Program-made: the position numbers and the translations under genes
The notes under the pieces: model-generated
What the model was told of the DNA's origin: nothing
The model's database searches: none
Seen by the model: only the letters and a program-made list of their open reading frames with translations
Shown: positions 7,061 to 14,514 of the stretch, one piece after another
Numbering within the stretch: position 1 is the first letter of the stretch
Layout: each line of letters begins with the position of its first letter
From: Solirubrobacterales bacterium
GTDB taxonomy: Bacteria; Actinomycetota; Thermoleophilia; Solirubrobacterales; 70-9
NCBI GenBank assembly: GCA_030835185.1
Contig: JAUQWL010000190.1
Span: forward strand, 1 to 28,145
Reading direction: 5' to 3'
DNA: 28,145 nt

Positions 7061-7081
7061 GCCTGATTTGCAGGGCTTTTT
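7061..7081 (+). terminator. Possible weak terminator after dciA
   Basis: GCCTG and CAGGGC can pair with one bulged G around an ATTTG loop, followed at once by TTTTT. The stem is only about five pairs, so termination of the dnaA-dciA transcript would be partial at best. It lies 40 bases after the dciA stop and ahead of the candidate gyrB promoter, which is the expected place. Confidence 0.3.
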
Positions 7082-7091
7082 AGGGCGTACC

Positions 7092-7108
7092 TGCGGATTC
7101 GATCCGCA
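7092..7108. promoter_or_regulatory. Perfect inverted repeat upstream of gyrB (operator-like)
   Basis: TGCGGAT and ATCCGCA form a perfect 7-bp inverted repeat around the trinucleotide TCG. No T run follows, so it is not a terminator. The repeat ends six bases before the extended -10 TGGTATTAT and so covers the -35 region of the candidate gyrB promoter, the classic place for a repressor or activator site. The binding protein is unknown. Confidence 0.45.
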
Positions 7109-7114
7109 CGTTAC

Positions 7115-7123
7115 TGGTATTAT
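7115..7123 (+). promoter_or_regulatory. Candidate extended -10 promoter of gyrB
   Basis: TGGTATTAT is an extended -10 (TGN followed by TATTAT, one or two changes from TATAAT). No good -35 lies 17 bases upstream, which is usual for extended -10 promoters. Transcription would begin near 7130 and give a leader of about 80 bases before the gyrB start. A TTGACA at 7041-7046 has no suitable -10 partner. Confidence 0.4.
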
Positions 7124-7139
7124 GGAACCTGAACAATGG

Positions 7140-7148
7140 TTTTCCACA
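7140..7148 (+). promoter_or_regulatory. DnaA-box match upstream of gyrB
   Basis: TTTTCCACA fits the relaxed E. coli DnaA box TT(A/T)TNCACA and is the best box match I found in the window. It lies in the AT-richer dciA-gyrB spacer, just past the presumed gyrB transcription start. It could be a DnaA regulatory site for gyrase or an outlying origin element. A single 9-mer can also occur by chance. Confidence 0.4.
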
Positions 7149-7212
7149 GCTCTCTCCTGATGGGGGGAATTGAGCTGCTCGGGGCCATCTACCGGCATTT
7201 GAAAGGCATCAG

Positions 7213-9624
7213 TTGGCTGATAATTCGAGCAGCAGTAACGCGTCCTACGGCGCCAAGGACATCACAGTCCTCGAGGGCCTCGAGGCTGTGCGCAAACGGC
7301 CGGGTATGTACATCGGATCGACCGGCCCCCGCGGGCTTCACCACCTGGTCTACGAGGTCGTAGACAACTCGGTCGACGAAGCGCTCGCCGGGCACTGCAG
7401 CGAAGTCACGGTTACAATTCATCGCGACAACAGCTGCACCGTTCGCGACGACGGGCGCGGCATCCCGGTCGGCATCATGGAGAAGGAGCAACGGCCGGCA
7501 GCTGAAGTCGTACTCACCGTGCTGCATGCCGGCGGCAAGTTCGGCGACGGCGGCGGCTACAAGGTTTCGGGCGGTCTGCACGGGGTCGGTGTCTCCGTGG
7601 TCAACGCTCTGTCCGAGCAACTTCACCTCAAGATCTGCACGGACGGTTTCGTCTGGGAGCAGGACTACGTGCGTGGCCAGCCGCAAGGCTCTCTGACCAG
7701 GGGCGAGGCCACCAGGGAGACCGGCACGGAAATCACTTTCCTGCCCGACAGCGAAATTTTTGAAGTCGTCGACTACGACTTCAACACCCTCGTCGACAGG
7801 CTTCGGGAAACTGCATTCCTGACTCGCGGACTCAAGATTCAGATCTCTGACGAGCGGCCCGAGGGCGAGAGCATCTCCTTCCAGTACGACGGTGGCATCG
7901 AGGACTTCGTGCGCTACCTGAATCAGAACAAGGAGGCGATGCACGAGAAGGTCGTCTACTTCGAAGGCGACGAAGAGGAAGGTGCGGTCGAAGTCGCGAT
8001 GCAGTGGAACGGCTCGTACCAGGAGTCGATCTTCAGCTTTGCGAACAACATCAACACCCACGAGGGCGGAACCCACATGTCGGGTTTCAGGTCCGCCCTG
8101 ACCAGGACCCTCAACGCCTATGCCCGCGGGAAGGGCATCCTCAAGGAGAAGGACGACAACCTCGCCGGCGAAGACGTCCGCGAAGGCCTGACCGCGGTCA
8201 TTTCGGTCAAGCTTCACGACCCCCAGTTCGAGGGCCAGACCAAGACGAAGCTCGGCAACCAGGAAATCCGTGGCCTGGTCGAGGAGACGGTCAACCGCAA
8301 GCTGGCCGAGTTCCTCGAGGAGAACCCGGCGGAGGCGCGACGCATCATCACCAAGGCGGTCGAAGCTTCACGAGCCAGGATGGCGGCTCGCAAGGCGCGC
8401 GACCTGACCCGGCGAAAGTCGGCCCTGGAGAACTCGACCCTTCCGGGAAAACTGGCCGACTGCACCGTTCGCGATCCACAGCACGCCGAGATGTTCGTGG
8501 TCGAAGGCGACTCCGCCGGGGGTTCGGCCAAGCAGGCCCGCGACCGTTCGACCCAGGCCGTGCTGCCCCTCAGGGGCAAGATCCTCAACGTAGAGAAGAG
8601 CCGGATCGACAAAGTCCTGGCGAACAACGAGATTCAGGCGATGATCACCGCAATCGGTACGGGCATCCACGACGAGTTCAACCTCGAGGAGGCCAGGTAT
8701 CACAAGATCATCATGGCCACGGACGCCGATGTCGATGGCGCTCACATCCGTACCTTGATCCTGACCTTCCTGTACCGGCAGATGCAGCCGTTGATCGACG
8801 CGGGTTTCGTCTACATCGCAAAGCCGCCGCTCTACAAGGTCAAGAGAGGCAACCAGGAGACCTATCTCGACAAGGAGTCCGAACTCGAGGAACTGCTCCT
8901 GCGTGACCGTTTCGACCAGTTCGAGATAACCGATTCCGACGGCAGGAAGTTGAAGCTGACCAAGGACCGGTGGTTGCGCTACGTACGTCAGTCAAAAGAG
9001 TACGAAGGCTGGTCGTCGGCCCTGCAGGCGCAATTCGGGAACGAAGTGGTCCGCTTCGTCGCCGAGTCGCGGCTCCTCGACGAAGCTGCGATCTCGATCG
9101 ACGAGGTACGCAAGGTGCTCGCCGACGTCGATCACGAGGACGACATCTTCCTTACCGAGATCCTCGAGAGCAAGGGTGGGGACACCGTGGTCAAGGCAGT
9201 TCACAAAAAGTCGGGACTGGCCCGGAACCACGTTCTGCCGGCAGCTCTGTTCGAAGGCAACGAGTATCGGCGCTTTGCCGATATTCACGCACAGCTGCTG
9301 AGCTCGCTCGGCAGGCCGCCGTTCACCGTGAGCCTGAAAGACCGGACGGGGGAGGCCGAGACCTTCACCGACCTGCATCGCGTCATTCTCGATCTCGCCA
9401 AGCACGGCGTTCAGCTGACCAGGTTCAAAGGTCTCGGCGAAATGAACGCCGACCAGCTCAGGGAGACGACGATGGATCCGGCCAGCCGGACTCTCCAGCG
9501 GGTGACCCTCGAGGATGCGACCGCTGCCGACCAGATCTTCTCGATGCTGATGGGCGACCAGGTTTCGCCGCGTCGCGACTTCATCGAGACCTACGCCAAG
9601 GAAGCGAGCAACATTGATGTCTGA
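7213..9624 (+). CDS. gyrB: DNA gyrase subunit B
   Basis: GyrB supplies the ATPase of gyrase, the type IIA topoisomerase that introduces negative supercoils. At 803 residues it carries the GHKL ATPase (EVVDNSVDEALAGH near 48-61, DDGRGIP at 79-85, GLHGVGVSVVNALS at 121-134, QTKTKLGN at 342-349). The TOPRIM domain follows with EGDSAGGS at 431-438 (Glu431) and TDADVDG at 503-509 (Asp504, Asp506). Between about residues 550 and 735 is an extra segment of roughly 165-185 residues before RFKGLGEMNADQLRETTMDP. This is the position of the E. coli-type insertion, which the ~650-690 residue GyrB of most actinobacteria lacks. The start is TTG at 7213 with GAAAGG six bases upstream, a good ribosome binding site. 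gyrA follows after 72 bases. Confidence 0.97.
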   Translation: MADNSSSSNASYGAKDITVLEGLEAVRKRPGMYIGSTGPRGLHHLVYEVVDNSVDEALAGHCSEVTVTIHRDNSCTVRDDGRGIPVGIMEKEQRPAAEVVLTVLHAGGKFGDGGGYKVSGGLHGVGVSVVNALSEQLHLKICTDGFVWEQDYVRGQPQGSLTRGEATRETGTEITFLPDSEIFEVVDYDFNTLVDRLRETAFLTRGLKIQISDERPEGESISFQYDGGIEDFVRYLNQNKEAMHEKVVYFEGDEEEGAVEVAMQWNGSYQESIFSFANNINTHEGGTHMSGFRSALTRTLNAYARGKGILKEKDDNLAGEDVREGLTAVISVKLHDPQFEGQTKTKLGNQEIRGLVEETVNRKLAEFLEENPAEARRIITKAVEASRARMAARKARDLTRRKSALENSTLPGKLADCTVRDPQHAEMFVVEGDSAGGSAKQARDRSTQAVLPLRGKILNVEKSRIDKVLANNEIQAMITAIGTGIHDEFNLEEARYHKIIMATDADVDGAHIRTLILTFLYRQMQPLIDAGFVYIAKPPLYKVKRGNQETYLDKESELEELLLRDRFDQFEITDSDGRKLKLTKDRWLRYVRQSKEYEGWSSALQAQFGNEVVRFVAESRLLDEAAISIDEVRKVLADVDHEDDIFLTEILESKGGDTVVKAVHKKSGLARNHVLPAALFEGNEYRRFADIHAQLLSSLGRPPFTVSLKDRTGEAETFTDLHRVILDLAKHGVQLTRFKGLGEMNADQLRETTMDPASRTLQRVTLEDATAADQIFSMLMGDQVSPRRDFIETYAKEASNIDV

Positions 9625-9696
9625 CCGACTTCGGCCGATGCTGTCGGCTGCGTGCGGTAGTCCGATCCGCCAACATGCCTGCCGGGCGGCCTCCTG

Positions 9697-12333
9697 ATGG
9701 CGCTCGAAGCCCTGACCGGGCACATCGAGGAGCGCGAACTCGAACTGGAGATGCGCTCGTCCTACATCGATTACGCGATGAGCGTGATCGTCGGCCGGGC
9801 ACTGCCGGACGTACGTGACGGACTCAAGCCGGTCCATCGCCGGGTTCTGTACGCGATGCACGACCTCGGCCTGCAGCCGAACCGTCCCTATCGAAAGAGC
9901 GCCACGATCGTCGGCGAGGTGATGGGCAAGTACCACCCTCACGGCGACGCCTCGATCTACGACACGCTGGTCCGCATGGCGCAGGACTTCTCACTGCGCT
10001 ACCCGCTGGTCGACGGCCAGGGCAACTTCGGGTCGATCGACGACGACTCCGCCGCCGCCATGCGTTACACCGAAGCCAGGCTGACCCGCCTGGCCACGGA
10101 GATGCTGCGCGATATCGACTCCGACACGGTCGAGTTCGGGCCCAACTACGACGAGTCGCAGCGTGAGCCGCTGGTCCTGCCGTCGAGGTTCCCCAACCTT
10201 CTGGTCAATGGCGCGTCCGGAATCGCGGTCGGCATGGCGACAAATATCCCGCCGCACAACCTGCGCGAGGTGGCTGGCGCCGTGGCCGCCTTGATCGACG
10301 ATCCGGAGATCACCCTTGACGGCTTGATGGAGCACGTCAAAGGACCGGATTTTCCGGGTGGAGGCATCATGGATCCGACCAATATCCGCGAGGCTTACGA
10401 AACCGGCCGCGGCAGTGTCCGGGTTCGCGGCAAGGTCCATTCAGAGCCGCTCAAGGGCGGCAAGGACGCGCTGATCGTCACCGAGCTCCCGTTCACCGTG
10501 AAGAAGGGCGGCGACGCCGGCTTTATCGTCAAGATCGCCACGCTGGTCCGGGACAAGAAGCTGGATGGCATCTCCGACCTGCGCGACGAGACCGATCGGA
10601 CCGGCATGCGCGTGGTGATCGAGCTGAAGCGCGGCGCCGTGCCCAACATCGTTCTCAACAACCTCTTCCAGAAGACACAGCTCCAGACCTCATTCGGCAT
10701 GAACATGGTCTCGCTGGTCGACGGAGTGCCGCGCACGCTCGGCCTGAGGGACATGATCCGTCACTACGTCGAGCACCAGCGCGAAGTAGTCACCAGGCGG
10801 ACGCAGTTCAAGTTGCGCCGGGCCGAGGCCAGAGCCCACATCCTCGAGGGACTGCTGATTGCTCTCGACAATCTCGACGCGGTAATCAAGTTGATCCGTG
10901 CCTCCCCGGACCCGGACACGGCCCGCGACGGCCTGATCGACGAGTTCGAACTCTCGCGGGCCCAGGCCCAGGCGATTCTCGACATGCGCCTGCAGCGTCT
11001 GACTGCGCTCGAGTCCGACAAGATCCGGGCCGAGCACGCCGAGCTGATGGAGCTGATCACCGAACTGAGGACGATCCTCGGCGACGAAAACCGGGTGTAC
11101 GCGATCGTGCGTGAAGAGCTGCTCGAACTGACCGAGACTCACGGCGACGACCGCCGGACATCGATCGAGCCGTTCGGTGGCGACGTCAACGTCGAAGACA
11201 CGATCGCCGAACAGCAGATGGTCATCTCCCTGACCAAGTCCGGATATGTCAAGCGAATCGGGGTCGATTCCTACCGCCAGCAGCACAGGGGCGGCATCGG
11301 CGTGACGGGTATGAACCTCAAGGAGGGCGATTACATCGAGCACCTCCATATCTCTTCGACCCACGACTACCTGCTGTTTTTCACCAACACCGGCAAGGTG
11401 TACCGCAAGAAGGTCTACGAACTGCCGGAAGGGCAGCGCACGGCCAGGGGGAGCGCCCTGGTCAACCTGCTGCCACTGCGGGAAGGCGAGCGGGTGATGG
11501 CGGTTATCCCGACCCGTGAGTTCAAGGAGAACCGCTATATCGTCTTCGCCACCGCCCACGGTCAGGTGAAGAAGACCGAGTTCACGGACTACAACACCCG
11601 GATCGAGGCAGACGGGATCATCGCGATCAAGATCCGCGATGGCGACGAACTGGTCGGTGTCCAGCTGACTTCGGGAGAGGACGACCTCCTCCTCGTCTCG
11701 AAGTCCGGCCACGCCAGCAGATTCAACGAGGATCAGGCCCGGCCGATGGGCCGCGGCACCAGCGGAGTCAAGGGCATGAACGTCAGCCAGAAGGGGAACC
11801 GCGTCCTGGCGCTCAACGTCGCCCGGGATGATGCCGAGCTGCTGGTCGTGACCGAAAACGGCTACGGAAAACGCACCGCACTCTCCGAGTACCCGGTCAA
11901 GAACCGGGGGACCAAGGGCGTTCTGACGGCCAAACTGACTGAAACCAAGGGCGGCCTGGCCGGTGCGCTGATCGTTCGCGAACATCAGGACCTGATGTTC
12001 ATCACCGAAAACGGAATGGTCCAGCGCACCTCGGTCGAGGGCATCCGCAAGACCGGTCGTCCCACGCAGGGAGTCAAGGTGATGAACGTCCGCGAAGGCG
12101 ATCACATCAGTGCGGTCGCCCTGGTGGTCGAGTCCGATGCGGCCGACGTGAACATCGCCGAGGCGGGAGCTTCCAGCCAGGAACCCCTGCCCGAGGACGG
12201 CTCGGATGGTGATGCCCCTGCGACGGGTGCGGACAATGCCCGGGCTGGAGAAGGCACCCCGGCTGACGTCGAGGCCGGATCTGCCGAGGCAGGTGGCGAC
12301 GCGGCGGGCGGCGGTGAAGGTCAAACCGGGTAG
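9697..12333 (+). CDS. gyrA: DNA gyrase subunit A
   Basis: GyrA cuts and rejoins DNA and wraps it through its C-terminal beta-pinwheel. The catalytic tyrosine is Tyr124 in AAAMRYTEARL. The quinolone pocket reads HPHGDASIYDTLVRMAQ at residues 80-96. Ala85 stands at the position of E. coli Ser83 and Asp89 at that of Asp87, the Mycobacterium-like state linked to lower intrinsic fluoroquinolone sensitivity. The pinwheel begins near residue 510. Its GyrA box reads QHRGGIG at 529-535, a degenerate form of Q(R/K)RGG(R/K)G. The last ~60 residues are Gly, Ala, Glu and Asp rich and probably disordered. The product is 878 residues. ATG 9697 has only a weak GGGCGG upstream. A strong hairpin terminator lies 33 bases after the stop. 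Confidence 0.97.
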   Translation: MALEALTGHIEERELELEMRSSYIDYAMSVIVGRALPDVRDGLKPVHRRVLYAMHDLGLQPNRPYRKSATIVGEVMGKYHPHGDASIYDTLVRMAQDFSLRYPLVDGQGNFGSIDDDSAAAMRYTEARLTRLATEMLRDIDSDTVEFGPNYDESQREPLVLPSRFPNLLVNGASGIAVGMATNIPPHNLREVAGAVAALIDDPEITLDGLMEHVKGPDFPGGGIMDPTNIREAYETGRGSVRVRGKVHSEPLKGGKDALIVTELPFTVKKGGDAGFIVKIATLVRDKKLDGISDLRDETDRTGMRVVIELKRGAVPNIVLNNLFQKTQLQTSFGMNMVSLVDGVPRTLGLRDMIRHYVEHQREVVTRRTQFKLRRAEARAHILEGLLIALDNLDAVIKLIRASPDPDTARDGLIDEFELSRAQAQAILDMRLQRLTALESDKIRAEHAELMELITELRTILGDENRVYAIVREELLELTETHGDDRRTSIEPFGGDVNVEDTIAEQQMVISLTKSGYVKRIGVDSYRQQHRGGIGVTGMNLKEGDYIEHLHISSTHDYLLFFTNTGKVYRKKVYELPEGQRTARGSALVNLLPLREGERVMAVIPTREFKENRYIVFATAHGQVKKTEFTDYNTRIEADGIIAIKIRDGDELVGVQLTSGEDDLLLVSKSGHASRFNEDQARPMGRGTSGVKGMNVSQKGNRVLALNVARDDAELLVVTENGYGKRTALSEYPVKNRGTKGVLTAKLTETKGGLAGALIVREHQDLMFITENGMVQRTSVEGIRKTGRPTQGVKVMNVREGDHISAVALVVESDAADVNIAEAGASSQEPLPEDGSDGDAPATGADNARAGEGTPADVEAGSAEAGGDAAGGGEGQTG

Positions 12334-12366
12334 TCGGACTGCCTCCCGGTCACGACCGGATTGATC

Positions 12367-12400
12367 GGAGGGCGGCCCCCAGGGGTCGCCCTCCCTGTTT
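12367..12400 (+). terminator. Intrinsic terminator between convergent gyrA and pheA
   Basis: GGAGGGCG at 12367-12374 pairs perfectly with CGCCCTCC at 12387-12394. Further G-C pairs and one G-T pair close most of the loop between them. The stem is followed by CTGTTT. It sits just after gyrA and abuts the pheA stop, so it probably ends gyrase transcription. With a weak T run on this strand only, its efficiency for the opposite direction is uncertain. Confidence 0.75.
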
Positions 12401-13260
12401 CAACCGGCGCCGGACTGCCGGGCGCCGGGGTAGGACCCGAGAACCGTCACCCTGCCGGCCTTGCTCCGAAGGCCTTCCAGTGCTTCGATCACACCGGGAT
12501 CGAGGTCACGACCCTCGATGTCGATGAAGAACAGGTACTGACCGAGGCGCCGACGCTGAGGCCGGGACTCGATCTTGGCGAGATTGATTTCGCGCCTTGA
12601 GAATTCGAGCAGCGCCTCCACCAGCGAGCCCGGGTGGTCTTCCCCGAGTTCGGAGAAGACGACGGTCATCTTCCATTCCGAGCCCTTCGCCGGTGGAGGC
12701 GCGGTGCCGACCGGGGCCAGCCAGAGGAAGCGGGTCAGGTTGCCGGGTTCGTCCTCGATCCCCTCGCGAAGCACCGTGCAGCCGTAGATTCCGGCGGCGG
12801 TTGCGGGACCGAGTGCGGCCAGACCGGGTTCACCCCGGCTGACTTCACGGACGGCCGAACTGGTGCTCTCGGCGACGCGCAGTTCTGCTCCGGGCAACTC
12901 CTCCCGGAGGAAACGGGCGCACTGGGCCAGGGGTTGCGGATGGGAGATCACCGTGGTGATGCGATCGAGGGGAGTCGGCGAGGCGGCGATCACTGCGGAG
13001 CGCACTTCATGCACGTACTCGCCGATGATCGTGACCGAATCGGCGGCGGCGATCAGCCCGTCGACCGTGTGGCGGACCGAGCCTTCGATCGAATTCTCGA
13101 TCGGGACCATTGCCCGGTCGGCACGGCCGGAACCGACCGCCTCGATGACCTCGCCGATGGTCCCGCAGGCGACCGCGTCGAAACCTTGGGGCGCGAATCC
13201 GCTCGATCGCACCGCTTCCTCACTGAAGGTTCCCGCCGGACCTAGATACGCGACTCTCAC
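12400..13260 (-). CDS. pheA: Prephenate dehydratase (PDT + ACT domains)
   Basis: The enzyme decarboxylates and dehydrates prephenate to phenylpyruvate in phenylalanine synthesis. The 286 residues open with VAYLGPAGTFSEEA, the first PDT block. IENSIEGSV is at 55-63, and the catalytic Thr-Arg-Phe motif (NLTRF) is at 175-179, Thr176-Arg177-Phe178. An ACT domain at about 197-277 carries GSLVEAL (the GALV region) and IESRP at 230-234, the residues that bind phenylalanine for feedback inhibition. There is no chorismate mutase domain, so this is the monofunctional Gram-positive form. The start is GTG at 13260, six bases after the upstream membrane protein gene stops; the two are probably co-transcribed. 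It runs towards gyrA. No tryptophan or phenylalanine leader peptide was seen. Confidence 0.96.
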   Translation of the reverse strand: MRVAYLGPAGTFSEEAVRSSGFAPQGFDAVACGTIGEVIEAVGSGRADRAMVPIENSIEGSVRHTVDGLIAAADSVTIIGEYVHEVRSAVIAASPTPLDRITTVISHPQPLAQCARFLREELPGAELRVAESTSSAVREVSRGEPGLAALGPATAAGIYGCTVLREGIEDEPGNLTRFLWLAPVGTAPPPAKGSEWKMTVVFSELGEDHPGSLVEALLEFSRREINLAKIESRPQRRRLGQYLFFIDIEGRDLDPGVIEALEGLRSKAGRVTVLGSYPGARQSGAG

Positions 13261-13266
13261 GGACGC

Positions 13267-14409
13267 CTACTCGAAGGAGACGGTGTAGGTCGCCTCGTTG
13301 TTGTCGAGGACCTGCTCACCGGGCACTCCTGCGACCTTGACCTCGAGCTGCACCTCGCCGGCCGGTGCCGGGGTCAGCAGGATGGTTGCGGTCCCCGTCT
13401 CCCCGATTCCGAGGGTCGGGATGGACTGCTCGAGGCCGCTCCCGCCGTCGACCGAGACCGAGACCGTAACGTCACTCTCTTCGGCCTCACCCTGGTTCTG
13501 GACTTCGACATCGACGGCCGGTTCCGTATCGGCCGGGATCACCGTGGAGACCGAAGGATCAAGCGTGACCCCTCCGATCGAGACGGTCCCGAGACCGGTG
13601 CCGTGAGTGAGGTTGTCGGTTGCTGACCGGGGTCCACCGCCGACCGCGCTCAGAGCAGCGTCGATGTTGTCCGGGTTCCCCCAGAAGACAGCATCGGGGA
13701 CAAAGGCCGAACGGGGCATCTCGGGGGCCGAAGCACCGTTGTTGGAGATCGCGTTGTCGATCGAGTGCCTGGTGATCTGGTTGTAGAGAACGTCGGCACC
13801 GGCGAGCGTAAGCATCTGGCCGGCGATCGCCTTGATCGCCTGATCGCGCCCTTCGTTCCCGAGCGCGGTGGGCATCTTGGTCGCGATCGTGTCCATAGCG
13901 CTCGCTTGCAGCTGATAGCCGAGGGTGAGGGTGTCCTGGGCTGACTGCATGTCCCCGGGTGTGCTCAGCTTTTCAACCCGGCTCAGGAAGCCGTCCATCG
14001 CGCTGCGGTCGGACTCGATCTCGCTGGTGAACTCGGTTACCGAAAGCTCACCCGGGTCTTCGAGCAGCCCGAAGAAGGATTCGCTGAGCGTGTTGGTTTC
14101 ATCGACGATCTGGGTGACGTTGGACGCGTAGTCCTCGAGGGAGCGGTTCTTGCGTGCGTCAAGGCAGCCCTTGGCACCCACGACGAGCAGGACCAGGATG
14201 AGCAACGCTGCCCCGAGAGCGAGACCTCGCCGGACCAGCAGCTGTTTGCGCTCGGTCGAGGAAGCCTGGCGTCGCCCACCGGTCCCGCGCCCACCACTCC
14301 CTCGACCGCCGCCTCGCGGTCGCCGGTTGCGCGTAGTCCCGGTTTCGTCCCGGGGATCCTCCGCGCTCGTTGGCGGGACCAGGTCGTCTTGGGGATCGGG
14401 AAAATCCAT
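13267..14409 (-). CDS. Membrane-anchored protein with CARDB-like C-terminal domain, function unknown
   Basis: I do not recognise a named family for this 380-residue protein. The first ~60 residues are acidic and then very rich in Gly and Arg, and should be cytoplasmic. One membrane segment follows at about 61-81 (GLALGAALLILVLLVVGAKG), then a predicted helical region at about 90-250 outside the cell. The last ~100 residues read like a CARDB or Ig-like beta-sandwich: VDVEVQNQGEAEESDVTVSV and the closing DNNEATYTVSFE. CARDB domains are extracellular adhesion folds. The topology suggests a type II anchored surface protein. It is six bases ahead of pheA and diverges from the first kinase of the wall cluster. 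The ATG at 14409 has no ribosome binding site; a stem-loop lies directly upstream. A role near the wall is inferred only from neighbours. Confidence 0.8.
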   Translation of the reverse strand: MDFPDPQDDLVPPTSAEDPRDETGTTRNRRPRGGGRGSGGRGTGGRRQASSTERKQLLVRRGLALGAALLILVLLVVGAKGCLDARKNRSLEDYASNVTQIVDETNTLSESFFGLLEDPGELSVTEFTSEIESDRSAMDGFLSRVEKLSTPGDMQSAQDTLTLGYQLQASAMDTIATKMPTALGNEGRDQAIKAIAGQMLTLAGADVLYNQITRHSIDNAISNNGASAPEMPRSAFVPDAVFWGNPDNIDAALSAVGGGPRSATDNLTHGTGLGTVSIGGVTLDPSVSTVIPADTEPAVDVEVQNQGEAEESDVTVSVSVDGGSGLEQSIPTLGIGETGTATILLTPAPAGEVQLEVKVAGVPGEQVLDNNEATYTVSFE

Positions 14410-14414
14410 AATTA

Positions 14415-14442
14415 GGCCTGCCGAAGCACATTCGGCGAGGCC
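14415..14442. repeat. Imperfect inverted repeat directly before the CARDB-like gene start
   Basis: The arms are GGCCTGCCGAA and TTCGGCGAGGCC around a GCACA loop, giving an 11-bp stem with one unpaired G. It lies five bases before the ATG of the leftward gene and about 72 bases before the rightward kinase start. In the leftward mRNA it would fold immediately before the start codon. It could act as a translational control hairpin or as a DNA operator shared by the divergent genes. No T run follows it, so I do not call it a terminator. Confidence 0.5.
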
Positions 14443-14514
14443 AACTTATCCCCTTCAGACCCGAAACGACGATTCACGGGCCGAGTTGCCAATTAACGCC
14501 CATCCGGAGGTTTG

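Noticed and set aside
7041..7069. TTGACA at 7041-7046 as a sigma-70 -35 for gyrB
   Set aside because: The hexamer 17 bases downstream is TGATTT, a poor -10; the extended -10 at 7115 is better.
7189..8217. 342-codon minus-strand open frame opposite gyrB
   Set aside because: A shadow of the conserved GyrB ATPase domain; no independent evidence of coding.
10690..12324. 544-codon minus-strand open frame opposite gyrA
   Set aside because: Its codons mirror gyrA, the product shows no family motif, and there is no start signal; high GC codon bias keeps antisense frames open.
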